A program made the translations under genes and the position numbers. Positions 17,236 to 25,440 of a stretch of 64,000 nt of DNA are shown here, in pieces. This DNA is from Parapedobacter pyrenivorans (GTDB lineage: Bacteria; Bacteroidota; Bacteroidia; Sphingobacteriales; Sphingobacteriaceae). Position 1 is the first letter of the stretch, and each line of letters opens with the position of its first letter. The stretch lies in the NCBI RefSeq assembly GCF_014636865.1, contig NZ_BMER01000002.1, forward strand, positions 640,646 to 704,645. Reading direction: 5' to 3'. Under the pieces are notes generated by a model that saw only the letters and a list, made by a program, of their open reading frames with translations, searched no databases and was not told the origin of the DNA.

Positions 17236-18888
17236 TTAAAGCGAGATACCCCGCTTCCACGGGATGAAATCATCGTGCCCCCCTGCTTCTGCCTTGGCAA
17301 TCACCTCGCCACTGGCCACTCGGATGACATATTCCAATATCCGTTCGCCAGCTTCTTCGATCGATTCTTCCCCTCGGATTATGGTTCCGGCATCCAAATC
17401 GATGATATCTTCCATTTTTTCATAAAGTAGCGTATTCGTCGAAACCTTTACAACGGGTGTTATGGGGTTCCCCGTTGGCGTGCCCAATCCAGTGGTGAAC
17501 ACCACCACTGTTGCACCGGACCCCACTTCAGCGGTAGTGGATTCGATATCGCTTCCGGGTGTACAGAGCAACGTTAATCCCGGTTTGGCTACCTTTTCGG
17601 GATAATCTAATACGTCCGCTACGGGTGATGTTCCGCCTTTTTTGGCGGCACCCGCAGATTTAATGGCATCGGTAATCAGGCCATCGCGGATGTTACCCGC
17701 AGACGGGTTGGAGTCAAATCCCGAGCCCACCGCCTCTGCCCTGTGCTGGTACGTCTTCATCAGGTTAACAAATCTTTCCGCCGTTTCCTCATCCACGCAC
17801 CGGTCACTAAGCTCCTGCTCCACGCCGCAGAGCTCGGGGAATTCCGAAAGCACGACCGATGCACCTAGGGTTACCAATATATCAGAAGCATAACCCAGTG
17901 CAGGATTGGCCGAAATACCTGAAAATCCATCCGATCCCCCACACTCCAAGCCAAGGCAGAGCTGGTCGATCGGTGCCGGCTGCCGCTTACATTGATTAGC
18001 CATAACTAGCCCATCAAAGGTCTTGGTGATGGCTTCGTGCAGTAGGTCCGCCTCGTTGCCGACACGCTGCTGCTCCAGCAGATACAAAGGTTTGGTGAAT
18101 TTCGCATCACGGCATGCGATTTCTGCTTCAAGCAATGGAATCTGCGCATTCTGGCACCCGAGACTCAACACGGTTGCCCCCGCCACATTCGGATGGGTGA
18201 CGTAGCCCGCGAGCAGGCCGCAGAGGGTCTTGGCATCATCTTTTGTCCCTCCACAGCCAAGGGTGTGGGTCAGCAATTTGATACCGTCAACATGCTCGAA
18301 CAATTTGTCCGGCAAACCAGTTGGCGCAGATGGATCTACCGAAGATGAGACGACATCTCCCGGCTCACCGGAGCGATGCTGCCGTTTCAACGCACGGACC
18401 AAGCCGCTATACGGAGATACTTCGTGCTGATAACCCAATTCCTTGACAAGGGTTTCGTGGATGATACTCACGTTCTTATTTTCACAGAAAACCAATGGGA
18501 TGACTAACCAATAATTTTTGGTCCCTACCGATCCATCAGCTCGATGATAGCCTAGGAATGTCCTATCCTTCCATTTTGACACGTCTGGCCGTGTCCAGTC
18601 GGTCTTCCGTTGGCTCACACGATACTCCCCGGAAGCATGGCGGATGTTTGAAGTGGAGATCAATTCGCCTTTACGGATCGGAACAACGGCCATACCTACA
18701 AGTACACCATACATGATGATATCCGTACCCACTTCAAAATCCTGGATAGCATATTTATGCTTAGCCGGTACGTCATCCATCAGGGTGATGCGCGTGCTCC
18801 CTGTTCCTATCCATTCACCAACTGATAAATCTGTCAACGCGACCTCCACGTTATCGTGTGGATGTATCCGTAACGATCTTATAGCCAT
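17236..18888 (-). CDS. UxaA/GarD-family acid-sugar dehydratase
   Basis: 550 residues. An N-terminal SAF domain (about 1-95: DNVEVALTDLSVGE) is fused to the large altronate/galactarate dehydratase domain. HTLGCGG is at 208-214 and ECGGSDGFSGISANPALG starts at 315; these conserved Cys and acidic residues hold the catalytic metal. CTPGSDIESTTAEVGSGA lies near the C-terminus. It dehydrates an aldonate or aldarate to a 2-keto-3-deoxy acid. In E. coli SAF and catalytic parts are also one chain (UxaA), but this protein is about 50 residues longer. Its operon partners predict a C5 acid (arabinonate- or xylonate-like), unlike the classical C6 substrates. It starts 9 bp after the aldehyde dehydrogenase gene. 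Confidence 0.88.
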   Translation of the reverse strand: MAIRSLRIHPHDNVEVALTDLSVGEWIGTGSTRITLMDDVPAKHKYAIQDFEVGTDIIMYGVLVGMAVVPIRKGELISTSNIRHASGEYRVSQRKTDWTRPDVSKWKDRTFLGYHRADGSVGTKNYWLVIPLVFCENKNVSIIHETLVKELGYQHEVSPYSGLVRALKRQHRSGEPGDVVSSSVDPSAPTGLPDKLFEHVDGIKLLTHTLGCGGTKDDAKTLCGLLAGYVTHPNVAGATVLSLGCQNAQIPLLEAEIACRDAKFTKPLYLLEQQRVGNEADLLHEAITKTFDGLVMANQCKRQPAPIDQLCLGLECGGSDGFSGISANPALGYASDILVTLGASVVLSEFPELCGVEQELSDRCVDEETAERFVNLMKTYQHRAEAVGSGFDSNPSAGNIRDGLITDAIKSAGAAKKGGTSPVADVLDYPEKVAKPGLTLLCTPGSDIESTTAEVGSGATVVVFTTGLGTPTGNPITPVVKVSTNTLLYEKMEDIIDLDAGTIIRGEESIEEAGERILEYVIRVASGEVIAKAEAGGHDDFIPWKRGISL

Positions 18889-18897
18889 CTTTATTTC

Positions 18898-20409
18898 TTA
18901 AAGCGATTTTTTGGTCAATTCCCCATCAACTTTCCGCCATATATCAGATCCGTTATCACCCCTTAGTTCCACGGGCAGTAATTTTTCCGGATAATTCTGG
19001 AAGCTCACAGGTCGTGTAAAGCGATAGATGGCTTGCGTGCCCACAGATGTACTGCGGGCATCCGTAGTAGCCGGAAAGGGCCCGCCGTGGACCATCGCAT
19101 GGCAAACTTCCACGCCCGTAGGAGCTCCGTTTATCATTAATCTGCCCGCCTTGCGCTCCAATATCCGGAATAACGGAGAGAACGACTCGATATCGTCATC
19201 AGTACACCAAACTCCTGCAGTAAGCTGCCCATCCAACATGTTCGCGATTTCGAGCAACTCCGCATTATCTTCCGCGATAACGTGGATGGATGCCGGACCA
19301 AAATACTCTTCCCGTAATGCACTGTTACGAAGAAAATCCGTGCCCCTTACACGGAAAGCAATCGGCACGGCAGTATCGGACAATAGCTTATCCGTTTTCC
19401 CTTCGGCTAATATGCTGAGCTCGCCGATGGACTTCAAATGCTTTATACCTGCCGAGTAGGCATCGTATATCCCCGGTGTCAACATGGTATGGCACGTTTG
19501 TTCGGCCAGTTGCTTACCATAAGCTGCCAGGAACTGCTCCGTCTCCGGCGACTGCAGCATGACCATCAGCCCCGGGTTTGTACAAAACTGGCCTGCGCCC
19601 ATCGTATTGGAGGCCACTAGGCCAGCGGCCGTTGCATCCGCGTGGTGTTTCAGTCGGTCGGGCAACAGAAAAACAGGATTTATACTACCCATTTCCGCGT
19701 ATACCGGAATGGGAACAGGCCTCCGCACCGCCGCGTCGTATAGCGCTTTGCCACCAGAAAAGGAACCGGTAAAGGCAACCGCTGTTACCGACGGGTGGGT
19801 GATTACCTGTATACTCACTTCCCGGGTTACCACCAGCGCGGCGAAGACCCCATTCGGCATGTTCATTTGGCCAGCTGCCCGTTCGATACAACCGCTCACC
19901 AATACAGATGTTTCCGGATGTGCGGAATGTGCCTTATATAGCACCGGACAGCCCGCCGCCAAAGCCGATATCGTATCACCTCCGGCTACTGAAAACGCAA
20001 ACGGGAAATTGCTCGCTCCAAAAACACAGACCGGACCGATGGGCAATTGCATTTGTCGGATATCCGGTTTGGGCACAGGCGTGCGTTGCGGATTTGCGGT
20101 ATCGATGATGGCATTCACCCACGATCCTTCTTCCAGCACTGCCGCGAATAAGTTAATCTGATTGATTGTCCGATCAATCTCTCCGTTGAGGCGCCCTTCG
20201 GGGAGATGTGTCTCCCGATGGCTGGTCTCAACGAGATCAGCTCGGATTGCACCAATTTCACGGGCGATTTGTCGCAGGAAATTAGCACGGCGAGACTTGG
20301 GGCACAGTCGATAGGCCTCGAACGCATTTGCTGCTTGCTTAATGTATTTCTCGACTTCGCCCCATTCCATTGTGGTACGGGCTGTCTCCTTCAAAGGTTT
20401 ATCCGTCAT
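18898..20409 (-). CDS. NADP-dependent aldehyde dehydrogenase, alpha-ketoglutaric semialdehyde type
   Basis: About 503 residues. The aldehyde dehydrogenase fold shows GASNFPFAFS with Asn134, cofactor loop FTGSFSGGKAL (213-223), general base Glu239 in AEMGSINP and catalytic Cys276 in GAGQFCTNPG. The Ser/Asn-rich AEMGSINPVFLLP motif is characteristic of the alpha-ketoglutaric semialdehyde dehydrogenase group that ends non-phosphorylative pentose and hexarate pathways with 2-oxoglutarate. The frame is open to a TTG at 20502, but that would translate through a long inverted repeat. ATG 20409 (MTDKPLKET) is the better start. First gene of the operon with UxaA- and KdaD-like enzymes. Confidence 0.9.
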   Translation of the reverse strand: MTDKPLKETARTTMEWGEVEKYIKQAANAFEAYRLCPKSRRANFLRQIAREIGAIRADLVETSHRETHLPEGRLNGEIDRTINQINLFAAVLEEGSWVNAIIDTANPQRTPVPKPDIRQMQLPIGPVCVFGASNFPFAFSVAGGDTISALAAGCPVLYKAHSAHPETSVLVSGCIERAAGQMNMPNGVFAALVVTREVSIQVITHPSVTAVAFTGSFSGGKALYDAAVRRPVPIPVYAEMGSINPVFLLPDRLKHHADATAAGLVASNTMGAGQFCTNPGLMVMLQSPETEQFLAAYGKQLAEQTCHTMLTPGIYDAYSAGIKHLKSIGELSILAEGKTDKLLSDTAVPIAFRVRGTDFLRNSALREEYFGPASIHVIAEDNAELLEIANMLDGQLTAGVWCTDDDIESFSPLFRILERKAGRLMINGAPTGVEVCHAMVHGGPFPATTDARSTSVGTQAIYRFTRPVSFQNYPEKLLPVELRGDNGSDIWRKVDGELTKKSL

Positions 20410-20447
20410 TAGCGTATCCCTATAGGTTTTTTCAAAAGTTACAACAA

Positions 20448-20493
20448 AATAAGCTAACAATCTAGTGGTTTTCCAACAAATTGTTAGCTTATT
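20448..20493. terminator. Perfect 14-bp inverted repeat between GH78 and aldehyde dehydrogenase genes
   Basis: AATAAGCTAACAAT (20448-20461) and its exact reverse complement (20480-20493) flank an 18-nt spacer. On the minus strand the stem is followed by TTTGTTG. It lies 132 bp past the GH78 stop and 39 bp before the aldehyde dehydrogenase start. It may terminate GH78 transcripts or act as an operator for the acid-sugar operon. Confidence 0.5.
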
Positions 20494-20624
20494 CTGATAC
20501 AATATTGGCTTAAGGGACTGCTGTCAATGAGGGGGTCTTTATTTAGATGCGATATTCAGCCATTTTCATGTTTCTTTGTTCGCTATATTGGATGAGGAGT
20601 TTAAACCATGCATTGTCTCGAACA

Positions 20625-23474
20625 TTACTCATGAATCACGATTTCATACGTTCCCGATCCAAGTGCTATTTTAAAACCGTTCCCCTCATGCTTAATATCT
20701 TTAACCAGTTTACTTTCCGTGATTACCTTTCCATTAAGATAAACACGGTCTAACGACGGCGATTCCAAATAAAAATAGGCCGTCGTATTGACCGGTATTC
20801 CAAGGGAATGGGTTTTTCTCGCGCCCGAGTAATCCCATGCAGACTTGATCATCCCGGCGATGGAATGGTAGGCGCCACTCGCCTTCTTTAGCTGGATATC
20901 CGGAGATGGGATTTCAGGCCTGATGAAAAAGGTACGGAAGCCACTTTCGATCGGCTTTATACCGACCATATTCTCGAACATCCATTCATTGACTGCTCCG
21001 AATGCGTAGTGGCTAAACGAATTCATCGAAGCATTATGAACGAAACCTTCACCTTTGATATAGCTATCCCACCTTTCCCAAATTGAAGTGGCACCGTTTA
21101 CAACCTCATAACCCAATGAAGGATACTCCGTACTCAATAGGAGCTTATAAGCTTTGTCGGTAGACCCGGTCATGGATAACGCAGGCAGTAAAGGTTTGAA
21201 TCCCAAGAAGCCCGTTGTTAACTTATCATCATGTTGCTCAACGAGCTCACGGAGAAAACGCCCTGCAAGTCGAAAGTCTGGTTCATCGAGAAGATGCATA
21301 TAGATGGCATTGGCATAAGACGTCTGGGTGTGGCCCGCAAATCCATTCTGCCCCTCTACGTACCCTTCACCGTTGCCATAACTGGCCGCGTCTATCTTAA
21401 ATGCTCCGTCCTGCATGTAATGGTTCATGATTGCATCTTTGATTGACGAGGACAGTTCGCTATAGGTCAACGCGAAGTCCGCTTCTCCTATGGCGGCACA
21501 CATTTCTTCCATCAATCGCGCACAGTGGAAGTAATACATCGCTGCTAGCAAATCTGGGCTTGTTTTCTTTCCAACGGATAGCCAATCACCAAATCCCCCC
21601 TTCGGGCTTATTTCCTCAAAGCTTCCCTCTCGTATCACGCCGTCGCTGTCTGCCTTGGATTTAAGGAAATCCATGAATTTTACCATATAAGGCAATGACT
21701 TTTCCACGATACGGGTATCATTGTAGGCACGGAAAATTTCATAGGTACAGATGATGCCTGCTTCCGACCACCCCGGCGAATACGTATCGGAGGCTCTTAT
21801 CGCCGCTTTTCCATTGCCATCGACGGGCATCGGGGCGTAAACGGGAAAAGCACCATTAGGCCATTGCGAGTCATTCAAATCCTGAATCCATTTCGTATGG
21901 AAAGCGGCAATATCGTTATTATAGGTTGCCGAGCGGATATAAACCTGCGCATCCGCAGTCCAGCCCAATCGCTCGTCGCGTTGCGGGCAATCTGTTGGAA
22001 CATCGAGGTAATTAGCCCGTTGCGTCCAAACAATATTACTGTATATCTGGTTCAATACGCTGTTATCCGTCTCGAGGTGACCTGCGGTTTCGAGATCCGA
22101 GCTCATGGCCAATCCCACCAAAAAATCCGCTTTTGGCATCTCCGTTAACCCGGAAACCTCAACAAACTGAAATCCATGAAACGTGAAACTTGGGCTCCAT
22201 TCTTCACCACGGGGATCTCCCTTAAGCACATAGGTATCTGTCGCCCGTGCGGTCCGCAGGTTTTCGGTAACCAACGTTCCGTTGGGATGCAACATCTCAC
22301 CATACCTGAAAACCAAGGAATCGTTTGGCTTTCCTTTGATCTTCAGCCGAATGATGCCTGCAAAGTTTTGGCCGAAATCAATAATGTATTTACCATTATC
22401 CAATCGCTTGATGGTTTTTATCGGCAGCTCGTTGACAACCCGTACAGGCTGACTGGGGTACAGCTGGAGTTTACGACCTTCTTTTTCCCCAAACACTTGT
22501 ACCGAAAGCCAACCGTCATCGTTGAAATTCACGTTATTCCAGCCCAGCCTTTCTTTTGTGGCATCATGGCGCTCGCCCTGCAAGAGATCGGATTCCGTGA
22601 TTGCGCCCGTCGACGCCTTCCAATCAGCGCCGGTGGATATCACTTGCCTACTTCCGTCCTCAAATGTGAGTTCGACCTGGGCCTTCAGCAACGGGATATC
22701 TCCATAATATCCCCTTACCTTCTCAGTGCCCACCAACAGGGCATATCCCAAATACCCTGAATACCAACCGTCAGACAATACGGCTCCAAACACGTTTGTA
22801 CCATTTTGCAGATAGGAAGTCACGTCATAGGCATTATAATAAACACGCTTGTCGTAGTCCGTCCATCCCGATGCAAAGTAATCCCGGCCTATTTTATTCC
22901 CGTTAATGTAAAATTCATGTAATCCGAGTGAACTGATGTATAGTCTGGCTGTTCGAACCTTTTTGGTTATTTCGGCCTCGTTCCGGAGGTAGGGCGATGG
23001 CGGCAAATGGTATTTTCCCAACTTCGCATGGTCATTCAAATCGTAACCAATCCAAGTCGCTTTCCAATCGGTATCCGCCAACAGCCCCATCTCCCAAAAA
23101 TTGGCCTCACTCCACTTGCCTGCTTTGTCATCAGCGTCCCACACCCGTACTTTCCACCAAACCTGCTGGCGTGACTTAAGTTCCTTACCGACATAAGCGA
23201 TCTGATTCGTCTGAGAAGAGATCACTTTTCCGGTATCCCAGATATCGCCTTCATCCCTATTCAGTTCTTCCAACGACGAAGCAACAATGACCTGGTAAGC
23301 GGATTGATATTGGTTGTATTTTTTGGAAACAAGCTCCCAACTTAACCGCGGCGACTTCTCATCGAGAAAAGGGTTATTCTTATATTCTGCACGCAGATTC
23401 ACCGGCGTGATATCAACTGCTAGCGTAAATAGGCTGACATGCAATAAACAACTACAAATGAGGTATCTTATCAT
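20625..23474 (-). CDS. GH78 alpha-L-rhamnosidase
   Basis: 949 residues, full-length. The N-terminus is a weak signal sequence (MIRYLICSCLLHVSLF), then Ig-like and lectin-like sandwich domains (about 22-450: NLRAEYKNNPFLDEKSPRLSW, WKATWIG, RARLYISS-type strand TARLYISSLGLHEFYINGNKI). A central (alpha/alpha)6 barrel (about 455-850) has the catalytic signature DCPQRDERLGWTADAQ, with general acid Glu501 and base candidate Glu800 in TSIWERWDSY. A C-terminal beta domain closes the chain. It removes terminal alpha-L-rhamnose. It is the last gene of the minus-strand arm of Region 2, 99 bp after the DUF4832 gene. Confidence 0.95.
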   Translation of the reverse strand: MIRYLICSCLLHVSLFTLAVDITPVNLRAEYKNNPFLDEKSPRLSWELVSKKYNQYQSAYQVIVASSLEELNRDEGDIWDTGKVISSQTNQIAYVGKELKSRQQVWWKVRVWDADDKAGKWSEANFWEMGLLADTDWKATWIGYDLNDHAKLGKYHLPPSPYLRNEAEITKKVRTARLYISSLGLHEFYINGNKIGRDYFASGWTDYDKRVYYNAYDVTSYLQNGTNVFGAVLSDGWYSGYLGYALLVGTEKVRGYYGDIPLLKAQVELTFEDGSRQVISTGADWKASTGAITESDLLQGERHDATKERLGWNNVNFNDDGWLSVQVFGEKEGRKLQLYPSQPVRVVNELPIKTIKRLDNGKYIIDFGQNFAGIIRLKIKGKPNDSLVFRYGEMLHPNGTLVTENLRTARATDTYVLKGDPRGEEWSPSFTFHGFQFVEVSGLTEMPKADFLVGLAMSSDLETAGHLETDNSVLNQIYSNIVWTQRANYLDVPTDCPQRDERLGWTADAQVYIRSATYNNDIAAFHTKWIQDLNDSQWPNGAFPVYAPMPVDGNGKAAIRASDTYSPGWSEAGIICTYEIFRAYNDTRIVEKSLPYMVKFMDFLKSKADSDGVIREGSFEEISPKGGFGDWLSVGKKTSPDLLAAMYYFHCARLMEEMCAAIGEADFALTYSELSSSIKDAIMNHYMQDGAFKIDAASYGNGEGYVEGQNGFAGHTQTSYANAIYMHLLDEPDFRLAGRFLRELVEQHDDKLTTGFLGFKPLLPALSMTGSTDKAYKLLLSTEYPSLGYEVVNGATSIWERWDSYIKGEGFVHNASMNSFSHYAFGAVNEWMFENMVGIKPIESGFRTFFIRPEIPSPDIQLKKASGAYHSIAGMIKSAWDYSGARKTHSLGIPVNTTAYFYLESPSLDRVYLNGKVITESKLVKDIKHEGNGFKIALGSGTYEIVIHE

Positions 23475-23573
23475 GTTTATAAAATTAGGAAACTACTGGT
23501 ATTTAGCAAATTGACAACATGTTTTCATAATTCGGTTTTTGCCGTTTACCGCTAACTAAAGATAACATTTTTA

Positions 23574-25115
23574 TTAAGTTAATTCATAATCCTGTAAGAC
23601 AATAGTGCCTATCTTATAGCGTCTTTTCCCGTCATTATCGGGGTATGGAAGCTCATAGATCGGGGTGCCATCCTGCTCCCCCACAGAAACGTATAGAACG
23701 TATGTACCCGGCAAACAAGCACGGGAGAAAACCCCTTTCCGGTCGTGATGCGCGGGCGCGATCACGAAAGTTGACGCTAACGCGTGCTCCGCTTTTTTGT
23801 CGGGCGAGGAGACTGGAAGGCTTTTCAAGTTAAACGAGGTATCGGTCAGAACGGACACAATCCCACCTTGCTCATCCTTGAGCGTGAAACAGGGGTAGCC
23901 GCCGCCATAGCAGGGGGCAACCCCTGCGTTCGCCCATTTACTCTGGATGATAAACGGGGCCCCCTTCCTGATTACGGATGGCCAGGTAATTTCCGGCGCC
24001 TGCAGTCGGTACCCGATGCGCCGGTTTATCCGGGCGATTAGCTCCTTGTTTTTCTCGTAGAATATATCCGGCCACCAATGGATGGAAAGGAATGACGCGT
24101 GATATTCCTCCACGGCACGTAGAAGGAGCTCATCGTCCCACGCTCCCCGATCGACTGAACCGCCGAAGTGTTCATGTTCCAGTACTACGGGAAGTGTAGG
24201 CCAGAATAGCTCGGCCATCTCGCTGTGGTACCAATTGTTGGGTTCCGGCTGCACGAGGATACTGTCATCATGGATAGAGACGCCGCGAGAAAAAGCGTAG
24301 TCGGTAATCGGAAACCGCTCGCCGCTGAGATTGTGCCCCACGTAGTCGTCAGAAATACAAAGAAGCGTGTTTTTAAAGTGACGTCGATAGAGATCAATCA
24401 TCTGCTTCTGCGTTTCAAAGCCCCATGAATGGCCGTGTTTCGGCGTGGTGAGTACGGTATGCCCTTCTCCCCACATGCCGTAATGGCCGACAAATACATA
24501 CGCGATATGGGGATTGTTGTCGTACCTTTCCGCAAGTATTCGGACAAACTTCTCCACCTTTTCAAGGAAAATCGGGTCGTCGTAATTCGGCTCAAGAAAG
24601 CCGTCAACTTCGTAATGCTCAGCGCCCGCGTCGAAAACCCAGCGGGGCGTCCCCGATTCCATCCAGTTCTCGGTAGCCGTGATACAAAGCGCTACCTGCC
24701 CTCCATTGTCGATCCACCGTTGGGCAGGCGTATCGAGTATTTCCCAGACAAAATTGTTCTCTTCCGGCTCAATGAAAGCCCAGGGGAGACGGAGGAATAC
24801 CGTGTTCATTCCCGGAAAATAACGGACAGCGTCGGAAGCAGCCAGCTTGGATCCATAATTTTGGTATAGGTTGGAATAGAAATAGGTTACCCAACCCATC
24901 CCGGGATTGATTAATGCCTCCCCGTTATCTATCGGTTTCACACGATGAATCGCTATGGGACGGGAATCAATTGCAGGAGCGAACGGAAGTTTATCGGTCG
25001 TTTGTGCCTGGCCAATTTCCGGGCGCATACCCCATAGGTCGGCGTGAAGCCCTGTAGCCAACCCTGCTGTCGCAAAACCAGCTGTCTTAAAAAATTTCCT
25101 TCGGTCGGTATTCAT
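23574..25115 (-). CDS. Tat-exported DUF4832 / GH42-like TIM-barrel protein
   Basis: 513 residues. The N-terminus DRRKFFKTAGFATAGLATG is a twin-arginine signal, so the protein is exported folded. The body begins INPGMGWVTYFYSN and continues as a TIM-barrel-like domain: VFLRLPWAFIEPEENNFVWE, GGQVALCITATENWM, YVFVGHYGMWGEGHT (acidic residue in a GH-like strand) and LLCISDDYVGHN. The C-terminal part (about 390-513) is the DUF4832 beta-sandwich. DUF4832 proteins are common in polysaccharide loci without a settled reaction. A glycosidase acting with the neighbouring GH78 is the likely role. Cofactor binding is not seen, so the reason for Tat export is unclear. Confidence 0.75.
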   Translation of the reverse strand: MNTDRRKFFKTAGFATAGLATGLHADLWGMRPEIGQAQTTDKLPFAPAIDSRPIAIHRVKPIDNGEALINPGMGWVTYFYSNLYQNYGSKLAASDAVRYFPGMNTVFLRLPWAFIEPEENNFVWEILDTPAQRWIDNGGQVALCITATENWMESGTPRWVFDAGAEHYEVDGFLEPNYDDPIFLEKVEKFVRILAERYDNNPHIAYVFVGHYGMWGEGHTVLTTPKHGHSWGFETQKQMIDLYRRHFKNTLLCISDDYVGHNLSGERFPITDYAFSRGVSIHDDSILVQPEPNNWYHSEMAELFWPTLPVVLEHEHFGGSVDRGAWDDELLLRAVEEYHASFLSIHWWPDIFYEKNKELIARINRRIGYRLQAPEITWPSVIRKGAPFIIQSKWANAGVAPCYGGGYPCFTLKDEQGGIVSVLTDTSFNLKSLPVSSPDKKAEHALASTFVIAPAHHDRKGVFSRACLPGTYVLYVSVGEQDGTPIYELPYPDNDGKRRYKIGTIVLQDYELT

Positions 25116-25118
25116 GTT

Positions 25119-25388
25119 TTATATATTGATTGCTAATACACTACAAAAATTACCCTGAATAGTAGTCGCCCTCCCGAAAATCATATCAACAGTTGGATGA
25201 CGCCAGTACCCGTTTAGCGGGTCAGCAAATGTTTCGGAAGCAAGTACGGACTCGAACTCGTCCATGTAATTTTTGATGTAGTGCCATGGATCCTCTCGCA
25301 GATCGTCTTCCGGGTCAGGATTCTTGGACGAATAGCCATGATCCCTTGATGCCGAGACAAAGTATTTCGGTTTCCGATCATTGATCAT
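25119..25388 (-). CDS. Small orphan ORF, possible gene remnant
   Basis: 89 codons with no recognised domain, signal peptide or membrane segment. It reads as real-looking soluble protein (PWHYIKNYMDEFESVLASET, WRHPTVDMIFGRATTIQGNF) rich in aromatic and acidic residues. The ATG stands 5 bp beyond a strong terminator stem with no purine-rich ribosome site. The stop is 3 bp before the DUF4832 ATG. It may be the relic of a larger deleted gene, or a genuine short leader cistron. Confidence 0.3.
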   Translation of the reverse strand: MINDRKPKYFVSASRDHGYSSKNPDPEDDLREDPWHYIKNYMDEFESVLASETFADPLNGYWRHPTVDMIFGRATTIQGNFCSVLAINI

Positions 25389-25393
25389 ACAAA

Positions 25394-25438
25394 GTTGACA
25401 AGGAAGGGTTTCGAGAAATGAAACCCTTCCTTGTCAAC
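25394..25438 (-). terminator. Strong hairpin terminator after the DUF1735/F5_8C gene
   Basis: A perfect 19-bp stem (arms 25394-25412 and 25420-25438, 7-nt loop) begins 3 bp after the stop of the lipoprotein gene at 25441. The minus-strand exit reads TTTGTATGATC, so the T-tract is short. It should strongly reduce transcription into the orphan ORF, DUF4832 and GH78 genes. Confidence 0.8.
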
Positions 25439-25440
25439 GA

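Noticed and set aside
20410..20502. N-terminal extension of the aldehyde dehydrogenase to a TTG at 20502
   Set aside because: The extension is not family-like, uses a rare start and would translate the perfect inverted repeat at 20448-20493. ATG 20409 gives the normal length.
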